A stretch of 64,000 bases of DNA from Ichthyophis bannanicus (GCA_033557465.1 CM066043.1:81870662-81934661); one strand, 5' to 3'. Positions 12,228 through 23,772 are shown, numbered from the stretch's first letter. A program made the numbers and translations. Notes: generated from the sequence alone by a model not told the origin.

Positions 12228-12513
12228 CAGGGCCGACCCATCCACTTGACAAACTAAACAGTCACCTAGGGCAGCAAACCCTGGTAGGTGGCATTGCTAC
12301 CCTCTGCCCCCCCAGGGAAGTTATGGCCTGCCGCTCCTGTCCCCCTCTGATGCTAATTCTTTGGAGGGGACAGGAGCATAACTGCACTGCTGCTTCAGCA
12401 CAATCAGAAGGTGGGTTGGAGACAGCATGGCAGGCTGGGCAGTGGCATTACAGTCCTCAGGGGGTGGCACAGAGGGTCTGACTAGGGCAGCAGAAACCCT
12501 CAGACTGGCACTG
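12228..12513. mobile_element. hAT-like MITE
   Basis: Begins CAGGGCCGACCCATCC and ends TCAGACTGGCACTG, whose reverse complement is CAGTGCCAGTCTGA, so the termini share a CAG(G/T)GCC start. Both sides carry a CTAGGGCAGCA block in opposite positions. Flanking 8-mers ACTATCAT and CTTGTCAT match at five of eight positions, a weak old duplication. Non-coding. Confidence 0.55.
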
Positions 12514-12674
12514 CTTGTCATGTCCATGCTTAACAGTTACTGTGCTTACTGCTTGGTGCACTAAAAAAAAGGGCCCCATGTGTCTTTATAAAACAGGATC
12601 ACAAAAACGGCAAAAACTGGTTAAAATGCACCCACATATATTTGCACTTGCTTGGGAATTGGTGTAAATTTACA

Positions 12675-13198
12675 CAGGGCTGGACCCAGGGCCATTTCAG
12701 CTTACTGGGCGTCCTAGGCCAACCTCAGCCTTACTCCCCCTTCTCCCCCCCCCCCAAGATTTTGATAATTAAACTCAACAATTATAATCATCTGAACACA
12801 ACCCATCTAATAACAGTCCAGCAAAAATGCATAACTGGACATCATGGGATCGATATTCAACATCAGCGGCCAGCACACTTAAAGCAGCTGGTCAATATAA
12901 AGCCAGATATTCAATGGCAGAGCTATATATGGCCACCAAATTAGAATATCTGGGTTACCTGGTTAGAGTTTTAGCTAACTGGTTAAATTGCTCTGAATAC
13001 ACCCCCCCACACTTTTAAATAACAAATTTTGCTTTGTATGTGTGCCCGCTCTCCTTGCCGCTGATGGTTCTTTGAATTTGTTTGACTGTCAGAATCGACT
13101 GTTTTGTTTTGACTGCTGCTGCTGCTCTTTTCTACCCCCCTCCCCAAAGCTGCTGCCCTAGACGACCATTCAATCATCCACAATGTTTGGGCTGGTCC
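12675..13198. mobile_element. hAT-like MITE with a nested palindromic repeat
   Basis: Left end CAGGGCTGGACCCAGG with GGCGTCCTAGGCC inside. The right end carries TGCCCTAGACGACCATTCAA and then GGGCTGGTCC, an inverted match to the left end of this family. A 'GATATTCAAC' palindromic repeat occupies about 12,846-13,010 and probably inserted later. The flanks share AATTTA. Confidence 0.5.
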
Positions 13199-14189
13199 TT
13201 AATTTATCTGCCTATTTTATAAAACAACGTGCGCTTTGTGACTATGCCCCTGCTCCGCTCCAACTCTTCCCCTAAACATGCCTACAGAAGGGTCAGGCGA
13301 AAGAAGGCATGGACATTCTCCATGACAACTTCAGACACGTGCGATCCCCGAGATAATTTTGTTAACATACTTTAAAGTGGGTAAAATAAGGTTTACCTAC
13401 AAAAAAAAGGTTTATAAAAGGCTCCCTATTTACACTTGCATTGGTTTTCCAAGAACTTTCTGGGGCGGAAGCAGTTTGTTCCATGATATCCATTGGTCTA
13501 TAGTGTCTTTCTTTCAGCGTAGACATGTAGAAAAGGACAGTCGCAGCCATCAAATGCCTGAAAATAGGTCCACTAGGAAAAGCTGCTTGCAAACATACAC
13601 TTTAAAATATTACTTAGAAGCAGCCTGATTTTCTCTCAAAGAGTCGAGGAATGTGCTGGCTTTCTGAATTCTCTTTGTACTGAACCATTTTCAGAGGCAG
13701 TGGGGGATTATTTTTAAGGTACTTTGAACAGGTTTGTTTAAAAGATTTTGGTCTCTGACGTTCTGTCTTTGCAGTCAGATCTGACCTTTCCTCTGCTCCT
13801 TCTCTGCCTTCACTTTTCTTTTGCTTCAGATAAAATACAGAAGGATTTATTAGGGCTGGATAGATCCAAAGTGACTCGAACATCTTGCAGTGTCCTCTAT
13901 ATGCAGCACATTGCCTGTAAAAATATTTTTATCTCATTGAAATATAGAAATGTAGAAAAAGATGGCAGATAAAGACCATATCTGGTCTGCCCTAACATAC
14001 AAACTACTAAGCTTTACAGTCTCTTTTTTGCCCTTAGATCGGCTTCACCTCCCTTCCCAAAATTTCTTTGTGAACTATTTTCACATAATGCTAGTATTTT
14101 TCCTTCAAATCAAATGTTGTAACAAGAAAATTGCAGTGAAGTGGCAAATGCATAGCAGGAATAAAAATAAGCATTGAGGAGTAAATACT
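13199..14189. other. No recognisable gene or repeat
   Basis: Plain AT-rich sequence. Frames of up to 89 codons overlap on both strands without family motifs, so they are probably chance. Confidence 0.4.
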
Positions 14190-14447
14190 ATGTAGTAAAA
14201 GCTGTTAGTGTAACCAGATTTAAAAAAGGTTTGGACAAGTTCCTGGAAGAAAGGTCCATAAACTATTATTAAAGGGGACCCAGGATATCCACTGCTTGCC
14301 TCAATTCAAGCATTGTGGAACCTGTGTCTTTTGGGGAAACTGCTAGGTACTTGTGACCTAGATTGGCCACTGTTGGAAACAGGATACTGGGCTTGTTAGA
14401 CCTTGGTCTGACCCAATAAGGCATATCTTATGGTCTTATGTTCTTAC
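14190..14447 (+). mobile_element. CR1 3' end fragment
   Basis: Starts in the last codons of CR1 ORF2 (the AVSV..FKKGLDKFLEERS equivalent, 14,200-14,260). It continues through the 3' UTR with CCACTGTTGGAAACAGGATA and the TTATGTTCTTA end. It is close in sequence to the ends at 8.0 and 56.2 kb. Confidence 0.85.
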
Positions 14448-14689
14448 CGTTGCTCTTCCTCTAACATGCCCCACAAGAATACAGATAATATCTGGTCATT
14501 CTTCAATTTAAAAGCCTGATATTTCCTGCATATTTTTTTGAAACTGCATGGTTAGCATTATTATGCATTTGCCAGCAAACACCTAATTGCCTTGGAATAT
14601 CAGTCTGATAGGGCATAATTATTCATTCATATGGAATATCCCAGACTCCCCATTAAAACTATCCCAACAATAGATGCATATGCAGAGGA
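14448..14689. other. No recognisable feature
   Basis: Short AT-rich spacer between the CR1 tail and the next repeat. No motif seen. Confidence 0.35.
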
Positions 14690-15062
14690 GAACTAGGGTG
14701 TTTCACTTACATCTCAATATACAAACCAATTCTATTCAAATTCTAGTCTCGCATCAATGACAACACCACTAACTCCTTCCACAGTTAGACCATGAGCATC
14801 AAAACACAGACCTTGCAAATGGATACTTGACACCAGCATCAGGAACTCAAATTGCACCAATCCTACCCATGGAAAATCAGCACTGAAAATATTCTAGAAC
14901 ACCGGAAACTTCCAATTGGAAAAGAGAACAAGCTGAACTGCTACAGATTAGAAGAGAGAATATACATGTTAAAAGAATCCTTTATCTCAGCTGCACATGG
15001 AAAACATGGACATCACCAAATAAAGAATAAGAAACTACATAAGATAAAAATTGAAATGGAAA
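14690..15062. repeat. Unclassified interspersed repeat, left part
   Basis: This piece (GGAAAAGAGAACAAGCTGAA, then CTGCTACAG and CACCAAATAAAGAATAAG) matches in order the copies at 50,690-51,110 and 56,960-57,480. The match breaks at about 15,062, where the DIRS end begins, and resumes near 17,175. The superfamily is unknown. The repeat's right module also occurs inside the 47.4-kb hAT element. Confidence 0.55.
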
Positions 15063-17174
15063 AAGTAGTTACTTATCTGTAGCAGGTGTTCTCCGTGGAC
15101 AGCAGGAATAAGTCCTCACATATGGGTGCCATCTCTGATGGAGCCCTGCCCAGGAATGCTTACCAGCTTCTATTGGAAGCTTTTGGGAGGCTCCACCACA
15201 CCTGTGTGCCTGCCTTCCCACCTGCCGTCCTGGTGCCATCTTCTCCAGTCTGATAATACATCTCTTCAGGCAGGTGGAAGGGTTGTGAGAACTTATTCCT
15301 GCTGTCCATGGAGAACACCTGCTGCTGGTGAGTAACTATTTCTCTGTGGACAAGCAGGAAGGAAGTCCTCACATATGGGACTCCAAAGCTACAGGCTGCT
15401 GAAAATCAAGGAGGCTGCCAAGAAGTTCAACAAGAGCAAAAGAAATAAGAACTGGAAAATAAACTATGTACAGAAGTGGCAGTTCACAAAAAGGAATTCA
15501 TCAGATTCCGCTTCTTCACCATTTGTTTTTGTTTTTGTTTTTTTCTTTTTTTTGGTAGCCTGGATGGACAAAAGGGCCTTGGGAGGATAGAATTGGATTT
15601 TAATACCCAAACAGATGCTGGATTACCAACTGGCCGAAGTTGCTGTCACATTGGGAATCCCTATCCAGACAATAGTGAGATGTGACTGTGTGGACAGAAG
15701 ACCATGTTGCAGCCCTGTAGGTCTCTTCCATGGAGACTGAGCACAAATTGGCCACCGACATACAAGCTCCGACATTATGAGCTGAGACATGACCATCAAG
15801 ACTCAGGCCAGTCAGGGCATAAATGAAAGAGATGCAGTTTGCCAGCCAAATTGAAAGAGTGTGTTTGGAAATGGCAGCCCTTAGCTTGCTGGGATAAAAA
15901 GAAACAAACAGCTGGATGGACTTTCAGTGGGTCATGTGCAGTACGCTTCCCCTCTGTGGGTGTGAGGCCTCAGGAAGAAAGTCAGCAGAATGACTGAATG
16001 ATTAAGATGAAAGCCTATACTACCTTTGGAAGGAATCGAGGATGAGTACGCAAGACCACTCTATTATGATGGAACCTGTTGTATGGCAGATGAGATACTA
16101 GGAGCTCACTTACCTGGCATGCTGACATAATCACCACCAGAAACAAGACTTTCCAGGTCAAGAACTTCATAAGGCAGGAAACGAGTGTCTCAAAGGGAGT
16201 TAACATGAGCTGTGCCAGAGCCACATTGAGGTCCCAAGCCACCACCAGGCGCTTGAAGGGAGGCTTCGAGAGAAGTAAACCCTGCATGAAGTGAACCACT
16301 AAAAGTTGAGCTGAGAGGGACCTTCCTTCTTTTCTGTGATGGTATGCCCTAATTGCGCTAAAATGAACCCTAACAGAGTTGGACTTGAGAGCTGACTCCA
16401 AGAGGTATAGGAGTTAGAGACCCACTGATGGCCAGTGCTCTGGGGCACTACAGGTGCTTGCCTCCAACTGAGCCCAAGAACTTCTCTATGTCGAAGCACC
16501 ATCGGTAGATTCCTGGGAAGCTATTGAGACTGACGGCCAAAGAGGGATTCTCTCTGTTTCTCCTGACCCCTCAGACCTCTCCTTGTCATCTGCAAACACA
16601 AATTGCAAGAAGAGGGCTGGTGATCAGGACCCAGGCACTGGAGGCACCAATTGTGCCTGTCAGTGACAGAGATGGTCCTGGCACACTTGGTGCACTTCTT
16701 GAACCCATTGGTCGGTTTCTGGGCCATGTTCGGGAAGAAGGCCATTGCTAAATCAAACAGCTTGATGGTGACCATAGGCCCAGTGGGCCACAGGAAAAGC
16801 AACCGAGAAAATGAAAATTTACTGAAAGCGTTGGAACCGATGAAGGAACCATGACCAATGGAACTGATGCAACTTATGGCAGGCATTAATGATGAAACTT
16901 TCCAGGAAGGCCCACAAAGGGGAAAACAATGTTTATCAATGGAGGACTGAAACAATGTCCATTGGGCTCTGTGGAAAAATGAATACTGGTGAAGATGGTG
17001 CTGTGGCGGCAGACAGGGAGGCAGGCACGGTGGAGACTCCCAAATGCTTTGAATAGAAGCTGTGGAACATTCCCACGTAGGGCTCCGTTGGAGATGCCAC
17101 CTATTTGTGAGGATTTCCTCCCTGCTTGTCCATGGAGAAAACCCTCCAATCAGACACCAAGCTGTGAAACATGG
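15063..17174 (-). mobile_element. DIRS retrotransposon, internally deleted (gag and tyrosine recombinase, RT lost)
   Basis: On the minus strand the 17,189-16,521 frame ends with a DIRS-type Gag tail: FKKCTKCARTIS, DRHNWCLQCLGPDHQPSSC, then MTRRGLRGQE. The cysteine-histidine spacing fits the DIRS Gag pattern. About 120 bp later the 16,401-16,015 frame reads VRVHFSAIRAYHH, PFKRLVVAWDLNVAL, LTPFETLVSCLMKFLTWKVL and ACQVSELLVSHLP, the N-terminal part of the DIRS tyrosine recombinase. Degraded C-terminal recombinase sequence continues to about 15,640. The RT and RNase H that normally lie between are absent. Terminal blocks at 15,066-15,123 and 15,285-15,380 (GTGTTCTCC.TGGACAGCAGG, TCCTCACATATGGG) have an inverted relative at about 17,090-17,140, as expected for DIRS inverted termini. 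Non-autonomous and broken. Confidence 0.8.
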
Positions 17175-17378
17175 AAGAAAGAGAAACACAAATTCATTTC
17201 CTCTTGTACTGAACTATAAGAAATGTACATTTTCAAAGCTTACATTTTATTCTCTAAAAACAGATACTATTTTGTACCTTTCTTGTCTGTTCATCTTATT
17301 TTTCCACTTGAGTTGGTCCCATTCTCTCTTTTTTACTTCCTCTTGTTGAAATTTCCCATCTGCCCCTGCAGGCTTAAC
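17175..17378. repeat. Unclassified interspersed repeat, right part
   Basis: Resumes the repeat interrupted at 15,062. The TTTCCTCTTGTACT block, TTGGTCCCATTCTCT and the following text align with 50,985-51,060 and 57,235-57,430. This supports insertion of the DIRS element into an older repeat copy. Confidence 0.5.
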
Positions 17379-19676
17379 AGAGACGAGAGGGAGACACTCT
17401 CCCTTCGCGTATCTGAAAGCCAGTGCAGAGGGGCTCAGCCGGGCCAGGAGAGCTCAGCCAGGCAGAGGGGGCCCCGTAAGACACTCCATTCTGCTGCTGC
17501 AGTGGCAGCAGCGACAGCGGCAGCAGCCAGCTTTTTTTTTTTAAAATTTACAATGGGCTGATGGGGGGGGGGGGGGGTTAGGAGTGGTAATTGGGTATGG
17601 GGGGGTTAAGACTGGTAATGGGCTGTGGGCTGATGGGGGCTGTCTGGAAATGGGGTGATGGGGGGTTAGGATTGGTAATGGGCTATGGGGGGTTAGGACT
17701 GGTAATGGGCTATGGGGGGGGGGCTAGGCCAGGAAATGGGCTGATGGGGAGGGGTTAGGACTTGAGGTGGGCTGATGGGGTTAGGACTGGTAATGGGCTG
17801 TGGGCTGTTGGGGGGGGGGTTAGGACTGGAAATGGGCTATGGGTGGGGTTAAGAATGGTAATGGGCTGTGGGCTGATGGGGACTGTCTGGAAATGGGGTG
17901 ATGGGGGGTTAGGATTGGTAATGGGCTATGGGGGGTTAGGACTGATAATGGGCTATGGGGGGGCTAGGACAGGAAATGGGCTGATGGGGAGGGGTTAAGA
18001 CTTGAGGTGGGCTGATGTGGTTAGGACTGGTAATGGGCTGTGGGCTGATGGGGGGGTTAGGACTGGCAATGGGCTATGGGGGGCGGACTGCAAATGGGCT
18101 GATGGGGTTAGGACTGAAAATGGGGTGAAGGGGGGTTAGGACTGGAAGTGTGTTGATGGGGGTCTAGGACTGGTAATGGGTTGGGGGTTGCTAGGACTGA
18201 AAATGGGCTGAGTGGAAGGGGAGGCTTGAACTGCAAATAGCTGATGGGGAGGGGGCTTGGAATGGAAATGGGCTGTGAGGGAAGGGAGCTAGGACTGAAA
18301 ATGGGCTGATGGAGCAGCTAGGATAAGACTGGAAATGGGCTGTTGGGGGCAGCTAAGATTGGAAATGGGCTGTGGTGGGGGCTTGAATTGAAATGGACTC
18401 ATGGAGGGGCTAGAACTGGAAGTAGGCTTGGACTGGAATTGGGCTGAGTGGAGGGGAGCTAGGATTTGGCATGGGCTGATGGTGGGGCTAGGAAATGACT
18501 AGAAATGGGCTGATGGGGGGCTAGGATTGGAAATGAGCTGATGAAGGGACTCGGACTGGAAATGGATGGGGGAGCTAGGACTGGAAATGGGCTGATGGGG
18601 GGCTCGGACTGGAAATGGGCTGATGCAAGGACTAGAAGGGAATGGATGCTGGGTGAGACTGGAACTAGAAGGGAGCTGATGTTGGGGAGGATTAGAATGG
18701 GATGGGGCTGGGAGAGTAAAATGGAGAGGGGAAAAATATTTTATGTGGGAGGGATGAAAAATCTACAATTGGCCGGGTATTGGGGGAGTAAGTGGGGATT
18801 GAGGATGGAGGGGTAAAATTTGTGTGGATGAAATAGGAATGAGGAAAGAGCAAAAGGAGAAAGATTAGTATGTTAAAGCAGATGTAGAGAGAGAGAATGA
18901 AAAAAAAAACTAGAAGAGAGAAGAAAGGACAAATGGACAGCAGACGATGGAGAGTTAGCAGAAAACATGAAGAAACCAGAAAAAAGTGGCTGGACCAATT
19001 GCAACTGAAAAAAAATGCACAAAAGGTAGAAAGATATCTCTTTATTTTGAATTTATTAACTGGAATATGAAAGCTCTGGGAAATGTGCATCATTAACGTC
19101 TGCGCTTTGTTTGGTACAAGAGGAAATTAATTTATAGTTTTATTTCTACAGTGTTGTTGTACATTCCAAGTTTGGCTTTTGGGGTTCCCAGTTTAATTAT
19201 TGCCTTCCTGTTTCTAAATTGTGATTCCTTGTTTGGTGATGGTCTATGTTCTGCATGTGTAACTGAGCTGAGGTATTCTGTTTATGTAATTCCTATTTGA
19301 CATTGCCACTTATTCTCTTTCCCCAGTATTCTCTGAAATGTATTGGTTTAATATTTGCAGTGTTGCCTTTTGATAGGTAGGGTATGGTGCCTTGTGAGTC
19401 CTGGTAATGCTGTCAGGATACGGTGGGTTTGCTATGGGTTCTAAATGGGCAGAGTTTGTAGTAGTTCCTAATGTGCCTGGCGGTTGGCACTGGATTATAG
19501 TAATGTAGAAATCTTTTAGTCTTTCTTTATCCATACACTCATTAAGAGACATGTTTACTAAAAGTTAGTGTATGGTAACATTATGCAAATATTTATGCAA
19601 ATAAGGCAATTTATGCAAATGAGGCCCCGCACCGAGTCTCCGCACATGGCCCCGCACCCCCCTTGGGCTGGCCCTG
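17379..19676 (+). mobile_element. Minisatellite-bearing hAT-like element, plus orientation, left end lost
   Basis: The internal order is a GC-rich block (17,380-17,530), a T-run (17,531-17,541), a long minisatellite and then AT-rich sequence with TTTCAGTTGCAATTG-type text in reverse. A 'TTTACTAAAAGTTAGTGTATG' block near 19,553 and repeated TTTATGCAAATGAGG follow. All of this matches in inverse order the hAT at 47,397-49,646. The right end, CCTTGGGCTGGCCCTG, is the inverse of CAGGGCCAGCCCAAGG, so this copy has a different hAT terminus from its relative. I found no matching left end. Non-coding; frames inside are repeat-driven. Confidence 0.6.
17545..18720 (+). repeat. Minisatellite, GGACTGGAAATGGGCTGATG unit
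   Basis: Some 40 tandem units of about 24-34 bp built on (G)GACTGGAAATGGGCTGATG with G-runs of variable length, GCTAGGACTGG variants and TAATGGGCTGTGGG variants. The unit length and the G-run differ from unit to unit, and some larger blocks are repeated (17,585-17,760 resembles 17,840-18,010). The long apparent frames across it are a by-product of the repeat. Confidence 0.9.
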
Positions 19677-19684
19677 GTTATATG

Positions 19685-20345
19685 AGCATATTGAGGCTGG
19701 CAGAAGGTTAGCCATGCAATTGAGTTTTGAACAGACTGAAGGGGCGAGAGGATTCAGAGGGAAACCAGTAAGGAGAAGATTGCAATAGTCTAGACAGGAG
19801 GTGATTAAAGATTGGATAAATTTCTTAGTAGTGTGTAGAAAGGAAAAGACGACTTCTGCCAATGTTATAGAGAAAGAAGCAACAGGTTTTAGCTGTCTGT
19901 TGGATATGTGCAAAGAAAGAGAGAGTAGAGTTGAAGATGACCCCAAGATTGTGAGCTGAGGAAACAGGGAGAAGTGTAGTGTTATCCACAGAAATAGAGA
20001 AGGGAGGAAGGGGGGAGGTGGGTTTAGGGGGAAAGATAAGGAGCTTGGTTTTGGCCATGTTCAGTTTCAGATTGCGGTGAGAAATCCAGGCAGCAATGTT
20101 GGATAAGCAGGCAGAGATCCGGGTCTGGACTCCTGGTGAGATTTCAGGCACAGAAAGATAGATCTGAGAGTCATCAACACAAAGATGGTACTGAAAACCA
20201 TGGGAGGCAATAAATGCAACATGGGATTGAGCGTAGAGAGAGAAAAGGAAAGGTCCCAAGACGGAGCCCTGAGGTAACCCAACTGAAAGTGGGATGGCAG
20301 TCTAGGAGGAACCACCAGAACAGACACTAAAAGTGTGATGGAGAG
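19685..20345 (-). mobile_element. L2 LINE fragment, minus strand
   Basis: On the minus strand the 20,259-19,825 frame reads [12 protein letters not shown], then [11 protein letters not shown] (RT catalytic box, VDD in place of ADD), [27 protein letters not shown] and [16 protein letters not shown]. An overlapping frame continues LITSCLDYCNLLLTGFPL. The piece covers the RT palm and thumb. The element is cut at 19,684 by the hAT-like right end. Confidence 0.72.
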
Positions 20346-20384
20346 ATAAGAAGAAAACCAGGACAGAACAGAGCCCCTAAATCT

Positions 20385-21544
20385 AAGCGCGAACAGGGTA
20401 TGTCCCTAGAACCTGCCCTCATGCCTCCTATCCCCTTCCCCTATACCCACCCATTTACTTCCTTCTCCAATATTCATTAACCTTGTCTTTTCTCCTTCTT
20501 ACCCCAGCATGACAGATAGACAGGAAGAAAATTGATGCCTTTGAATTATGGTGCTGGTGGCAAATACTGCGTATATCATGGACTGCCCAAAGAACAATCC
20601 AGTCAGTACTAGAGGAGATCAAACCTAAGCTTTTTTTAGAAGCTCAGATGACAAGACTTCAACTTTCATACTTTGAACACATCATGCGAAGAGAGAGATC
20701 ATTAGAGAAAGACATCATGCTTGGCAAGATAGAAGGTTAACGCAAAATAAGAAGGCCAGCAATGAGATGGATTGATACAATAACAGCAGCTACGGGTACC
20801 AGTCTGTCAATAATGAGCTGCCTGACTGAAGACCGAACACAATTTAGGACAACTATCCAGACAGTCGCAATGAGTCGACATTGACTCGACGGCACTTAAC
20901 AACAGCAACAACCACCCCAGCATGTGTTCCTATACCCCTCCCACTTAACCTTTCCTTGGCTGACTTTGCTTCTTCCCCACTCCCCACAATATCTTTCCTC
21001 CTCTCCCTTCTCATTTCCCCAGAATCTTCCTCTTTTTCCTTTTCTTACTCTAGCATGTGCCAGCATTAGCCCCCTTTCAATCCCATGACCCCAACCCTAG
21101 AATTAGCTCCCTTTCAGTCCCATCACCACAGACCTAGTATCAGCCCATTTCCAGTCCCCTCCAGAACAATATCAGCCCATTTCCAGTACCAGTCTCTGTA
21201 TCAGCTGATTTATAGTCCTAGTCCGAGCCCCTGCCCCCATTGCCAGTATCAGTAAGCCCCCCCCAATCCCTGTATGAGCCCATTTCCGGTCTCCCCAGCC
21301 CCAGTATCAGCCCAGTTCCAGTCCCAGCCCCCTTTCCGAATATCAGACCATTCCAGTATCAGTCAGCCTCCCACTCCCTGTATCAGCACATTTCTAATCC
21401 CCTAGCCCCAGTATCAGCCTACGTCCAGTCCCAGCTTTCCATTGCCAGTATCAGTCAGTCCCCCCCAGCCTCAGTATCAGCCCATTTCAAGTTCCAACCC
21501 CCTATTCCCAGTATCAGCCAGCCTCCCTGGCCTCCCGTATCATT
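20385..21544 (-). repeat. Second minisatellite locus and flank, minus orientation
   Basis: Pyrimidine-rich flank from 20,385, then from about 21,070 tandem units of the type TATCAGCCCATTTCCAGTCC, the reverse complement of the unit at 17.5 kb and 48 kb. The block is split at 20,512-20,913 by an RTE copy. Units are more diverged here, with TATCAGYC in place of CATCAGCC. I cannot define transposon ends. Confidence 0.7.
20512..20913 (+). mobile_element. RTE (BovB-like) LINE 3' end with 11-bp target duplication
   Basis: Encodes the ORF2 C-terminus: the FGHI(M)R block near 20,670-20,690, LEKDIMLGKIEG, then GRPAMRWIDTI. It ends in GACTCGACGGCACTTAACAA plus an ACA-rich tail. The flanks are perfect 11-bp direct repeats, ACCCCAGCATG at 20,501-20,511 and 20,914-20,924. 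This fixes both insertion limits and shows a 5'-truncated target-primed insertion into the minisatellite flank. A stop codon follows KIEG at about 20,738. Confidence 0.85.
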
Positions 21545-21629
21545 CTCAAAGAGGCAAACCATACATGACTTCCCTTCCAGAATATCACTTACAAAAATGT
21601 TTTAAAATGTTTTAAACATTTTTGTAAGC
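21545..21629 (-). mobile_element. CR1 fragment and 15-bp hairpin
   Basis: 21,545-21,600 matches the minus-strand CR1 text at 37,262-37,310 (AAAGAGGCAAACC...CTTCC.GAATATCACT). Directly after lies a perfect inverted repeat, CTTACAAAAATGTTT (21,588-21,602) and AAACATTTTTGTAAG (21,614-21,628). Confidence 0.5.
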
Positions 21630-21666
21630 AATCTCCAAATGCAATTGTCTTTTGTCAGTAGGCACC

Positions 21667-21985
21667 AGGACCGTACCGATCCCTGTGCAAACGGTGCGGC
21701 CACACAGGGCACAAAGACTTAAAGGGCACATTTCGACTCTCTGATGTTGCCTGCTGCCGACACTTTTTTGGCAGTAGGCAGCAGCAGAGAGACGAAATGC
21801 GCCCCTTAAGTCTTTGCGCCGGCACACTAAGCAAGTCATTTCTCTCCGGGAGGGACCAGACCTGCTTAGCGTGTCGGCGACTTGCAGATTGGGCGCGTGC
21901 CCCCCCCCTCCTGCACCCCCATAAACTGTCTAAATGGAGGTGTGGGGGGGGGGGCATGCCCGATGTGCAAGTCGGTATGGCCCTG
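21667..21985. mobile_element. hAT MITE with perfect 8-bp target duplication
   Basis: Ends are CAGGACCGTACCGA (left) and TCGGTATGGCCCTG (right), inverted with two mismatches in 14. The flanks are a perfect 8-bp duplication, GTAGGCAC, at 21,659-21,666 and 21,986-21,993, diagnostic of hAT-type integration. The interior holds a large foldback: AAAGACTTAAAGGGCACATT (from 21,714) pairs with AATGCGCCCCTTAAGTCTTT (ending 21,818), with nested TGCCTGCTGCC and GGCAGTAGGCA near the axis. Non-coding. Confidence 0.85.
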
Positions 21986-21993
21986 GTAGGCAC

Positions 21994-22399
21994 TTATGAT
22001 GTTGCTGCGTCTAAACAGTGCTTTCTATAGACACAGACAAAAGGGTATGAACAAATATATTTCCTTAAATATTTTTCTATATCACACATAAAATTTTTTT
22101 TTATATGTAATTATCTCATTTTCATATATTTAAAAGAGGAGAAAAACCTCAGCCAAATCCATAACCTAAAAGTTCTTTGGGGCTTCTTTGTCAATCTTGG
22201 GTAAAAAATAACCCTTCTCTCATATTTCAAAGTATCACCATATTGTCTTCAAGCAGCAAAATATAAATATATTCCGGTAACAAAATATACCTAGCTGACG
22301 GCTATTCAGATGGATTTAACTAGCATAACTGTGTCAAGCTATTTGGTACCAGTGTTTCACTGGTAGCTGCTTAAGGGACTAATTTCCTCTACAATATAA
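21994..22399. other. No recognisable feature
   Basis: AT-rich sequence between the hAT MITE and the CR1 copy. The CR1 homology fades somewhere around 22,400. Confidence 0.35.
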
Positions 22400-23030
22400 A
22401 ATAAATAGCATTAATAAATTAAATGCAGCTACACTAACTGCTTTACCACATCTTCTTACAATGAATTCCAAGGCTTAATTATGCGTTGAGTGAAAAAATA
22501 TTCTCTACAATTTGTTTTAAATGCATTACTAAGTAACTTCATGGGATGTCCATTAACTTTGTATTTTTTGATAAAGTAAAAAAACGATTTGCATTGACTC
22601 ATTTCACTCCACTCATGATTTTATAGACCTCTGTCATATCTCTTCTCAAGGCTGAAGAGCTCTAAGCTCAGGATAGTCACTCCATTCCCTTTATTTTGGT
22701 CACCCTTCTCTGTACTTTTTAAAAATTCTTTTATATCTTTTTTGAGATGTAGAGATCAGAATGGCACACAAGGTGCAGTCACACCATGGAGCGATACAGA
22801 GGTATAATGATAATTCTCTGTTTAATTCTCCAATCCTTTCCTAATAATTCCTAACATTCTGTTCACTTTTTTGGCCACAATACACTAAGCAAAAGATTCC
22901 AACATATTATCCCCAAAAATGACTAAATCATTTTCCTAAATGGTGAGTCCTAATGTGGACCCTTGTATCAGGTAATTATAGTTTGGGTTCTGCTTCCCTA
23001 TGTGCATCACTTTGCACGTCTCCACATTAA

Positions 23031-23188
23031 GAGGCATGTCTACTAAAGGTTAACGTGCAGTAAGTAAAGTTAAGTGCTTCCACTGTCCATTAAGTGCTTC
23101 CACTGTCCATTCATTCCTATGGGCCATTGCAGCACTTAACGTGCATTAACGATACTTAATGCATGTTAACCTTTACTAAACATACCCA
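23031..23188. mobile_element. Small MITE in CR1, TIR near GGCATGT..ACTAAAGGTTAA
   Basis: Left end GAGGCATGTCTACTAAAGG and right end inverse TGGGTATGTTTAGTAAAGG, flanked by TAA on both sides. A TAA (or TA) target fits PIF/Harbinger or Tc1/mariner type elements, so the superfamily is open. The interior has a 20-bp tandem duplication (TTAAGTGCTTCCACTGTCCA). 158 bp, non-coding. Confidence 0.7.
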
Positions 23189-23471
23189 TAAATGTAATCT
23201 TCCATTCAGATGCCCAGTCTCCCAGTCTTGCAAGGTCCTCTTGAAATTGCTCATAATCCACATGCGATCAACAACTTTGAGTAATTGTGTGTCATCGGCA
23301 AATTTGATCACCTCACTCATTGTTCCCATTTCATTTATAAATACATTAAAAATCAATGGTCCCAGTACAGATCACTGAAGTACTCCACTATTCACCTTTC
23401 TCCACTCAGAAAACTGATCATTTAGCCCTACTCTCCATTTTCTATCTTTAAACTGTTCCCAGTCTACATTA

Positions 23472-23772
23472 GGGGCATGGTTTCTAACATGAATTAATGC
23501 TGCACTTACACTAACAGCTATGCAGATTGCTATGCAGATAACATGGTGATTTTCTGTGCAATCTACAGATTGCATGTTTTCTGCATGTGTGGGAGTGTCA
23601 ACAACGTACTGTTACCATGGACATTACTGGCGCACGGTAACTGTCAAAATTGCAGACATCGCTTGTGCATGGCCCAAACATAACACATGGCAATTGCAGC
23701 TAATGTGGCACTTTTTGCAATAATGCTTCATATTAGCTGTAAAAGCCTAACACACGTTAGTAAACCTGCCCC
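23472..23772. mobile_element. Second MITE in CR1, TIR GGGGCA(G/T)GTTT.CTAAC
   Basis: Left end GGGGCATGGTTTCTAAC, right end inverse GGGGCAGGTTTACTAAC, with TA on each side. The ends resemble those of the 23,031 element (GGCATGTYTACTAA) and the block at 19,553 and 47,545, so these may be one broad family. 301 bp, non-coding. Confidence 0.7.

Noticed and set aside
13359..13883. Pair of 89-codon frames as a small host gene
   Set aside because: Frames overlap on opposite strands, lack motifs and splice context, and have ordinary length for chance in this amount of DNA.
17545..18720. CRISPR-like array
   Set aside because: Units are contiguous and variable with no unique spacers, and the setting is vertebrate DNA. 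It is a minisatellite.
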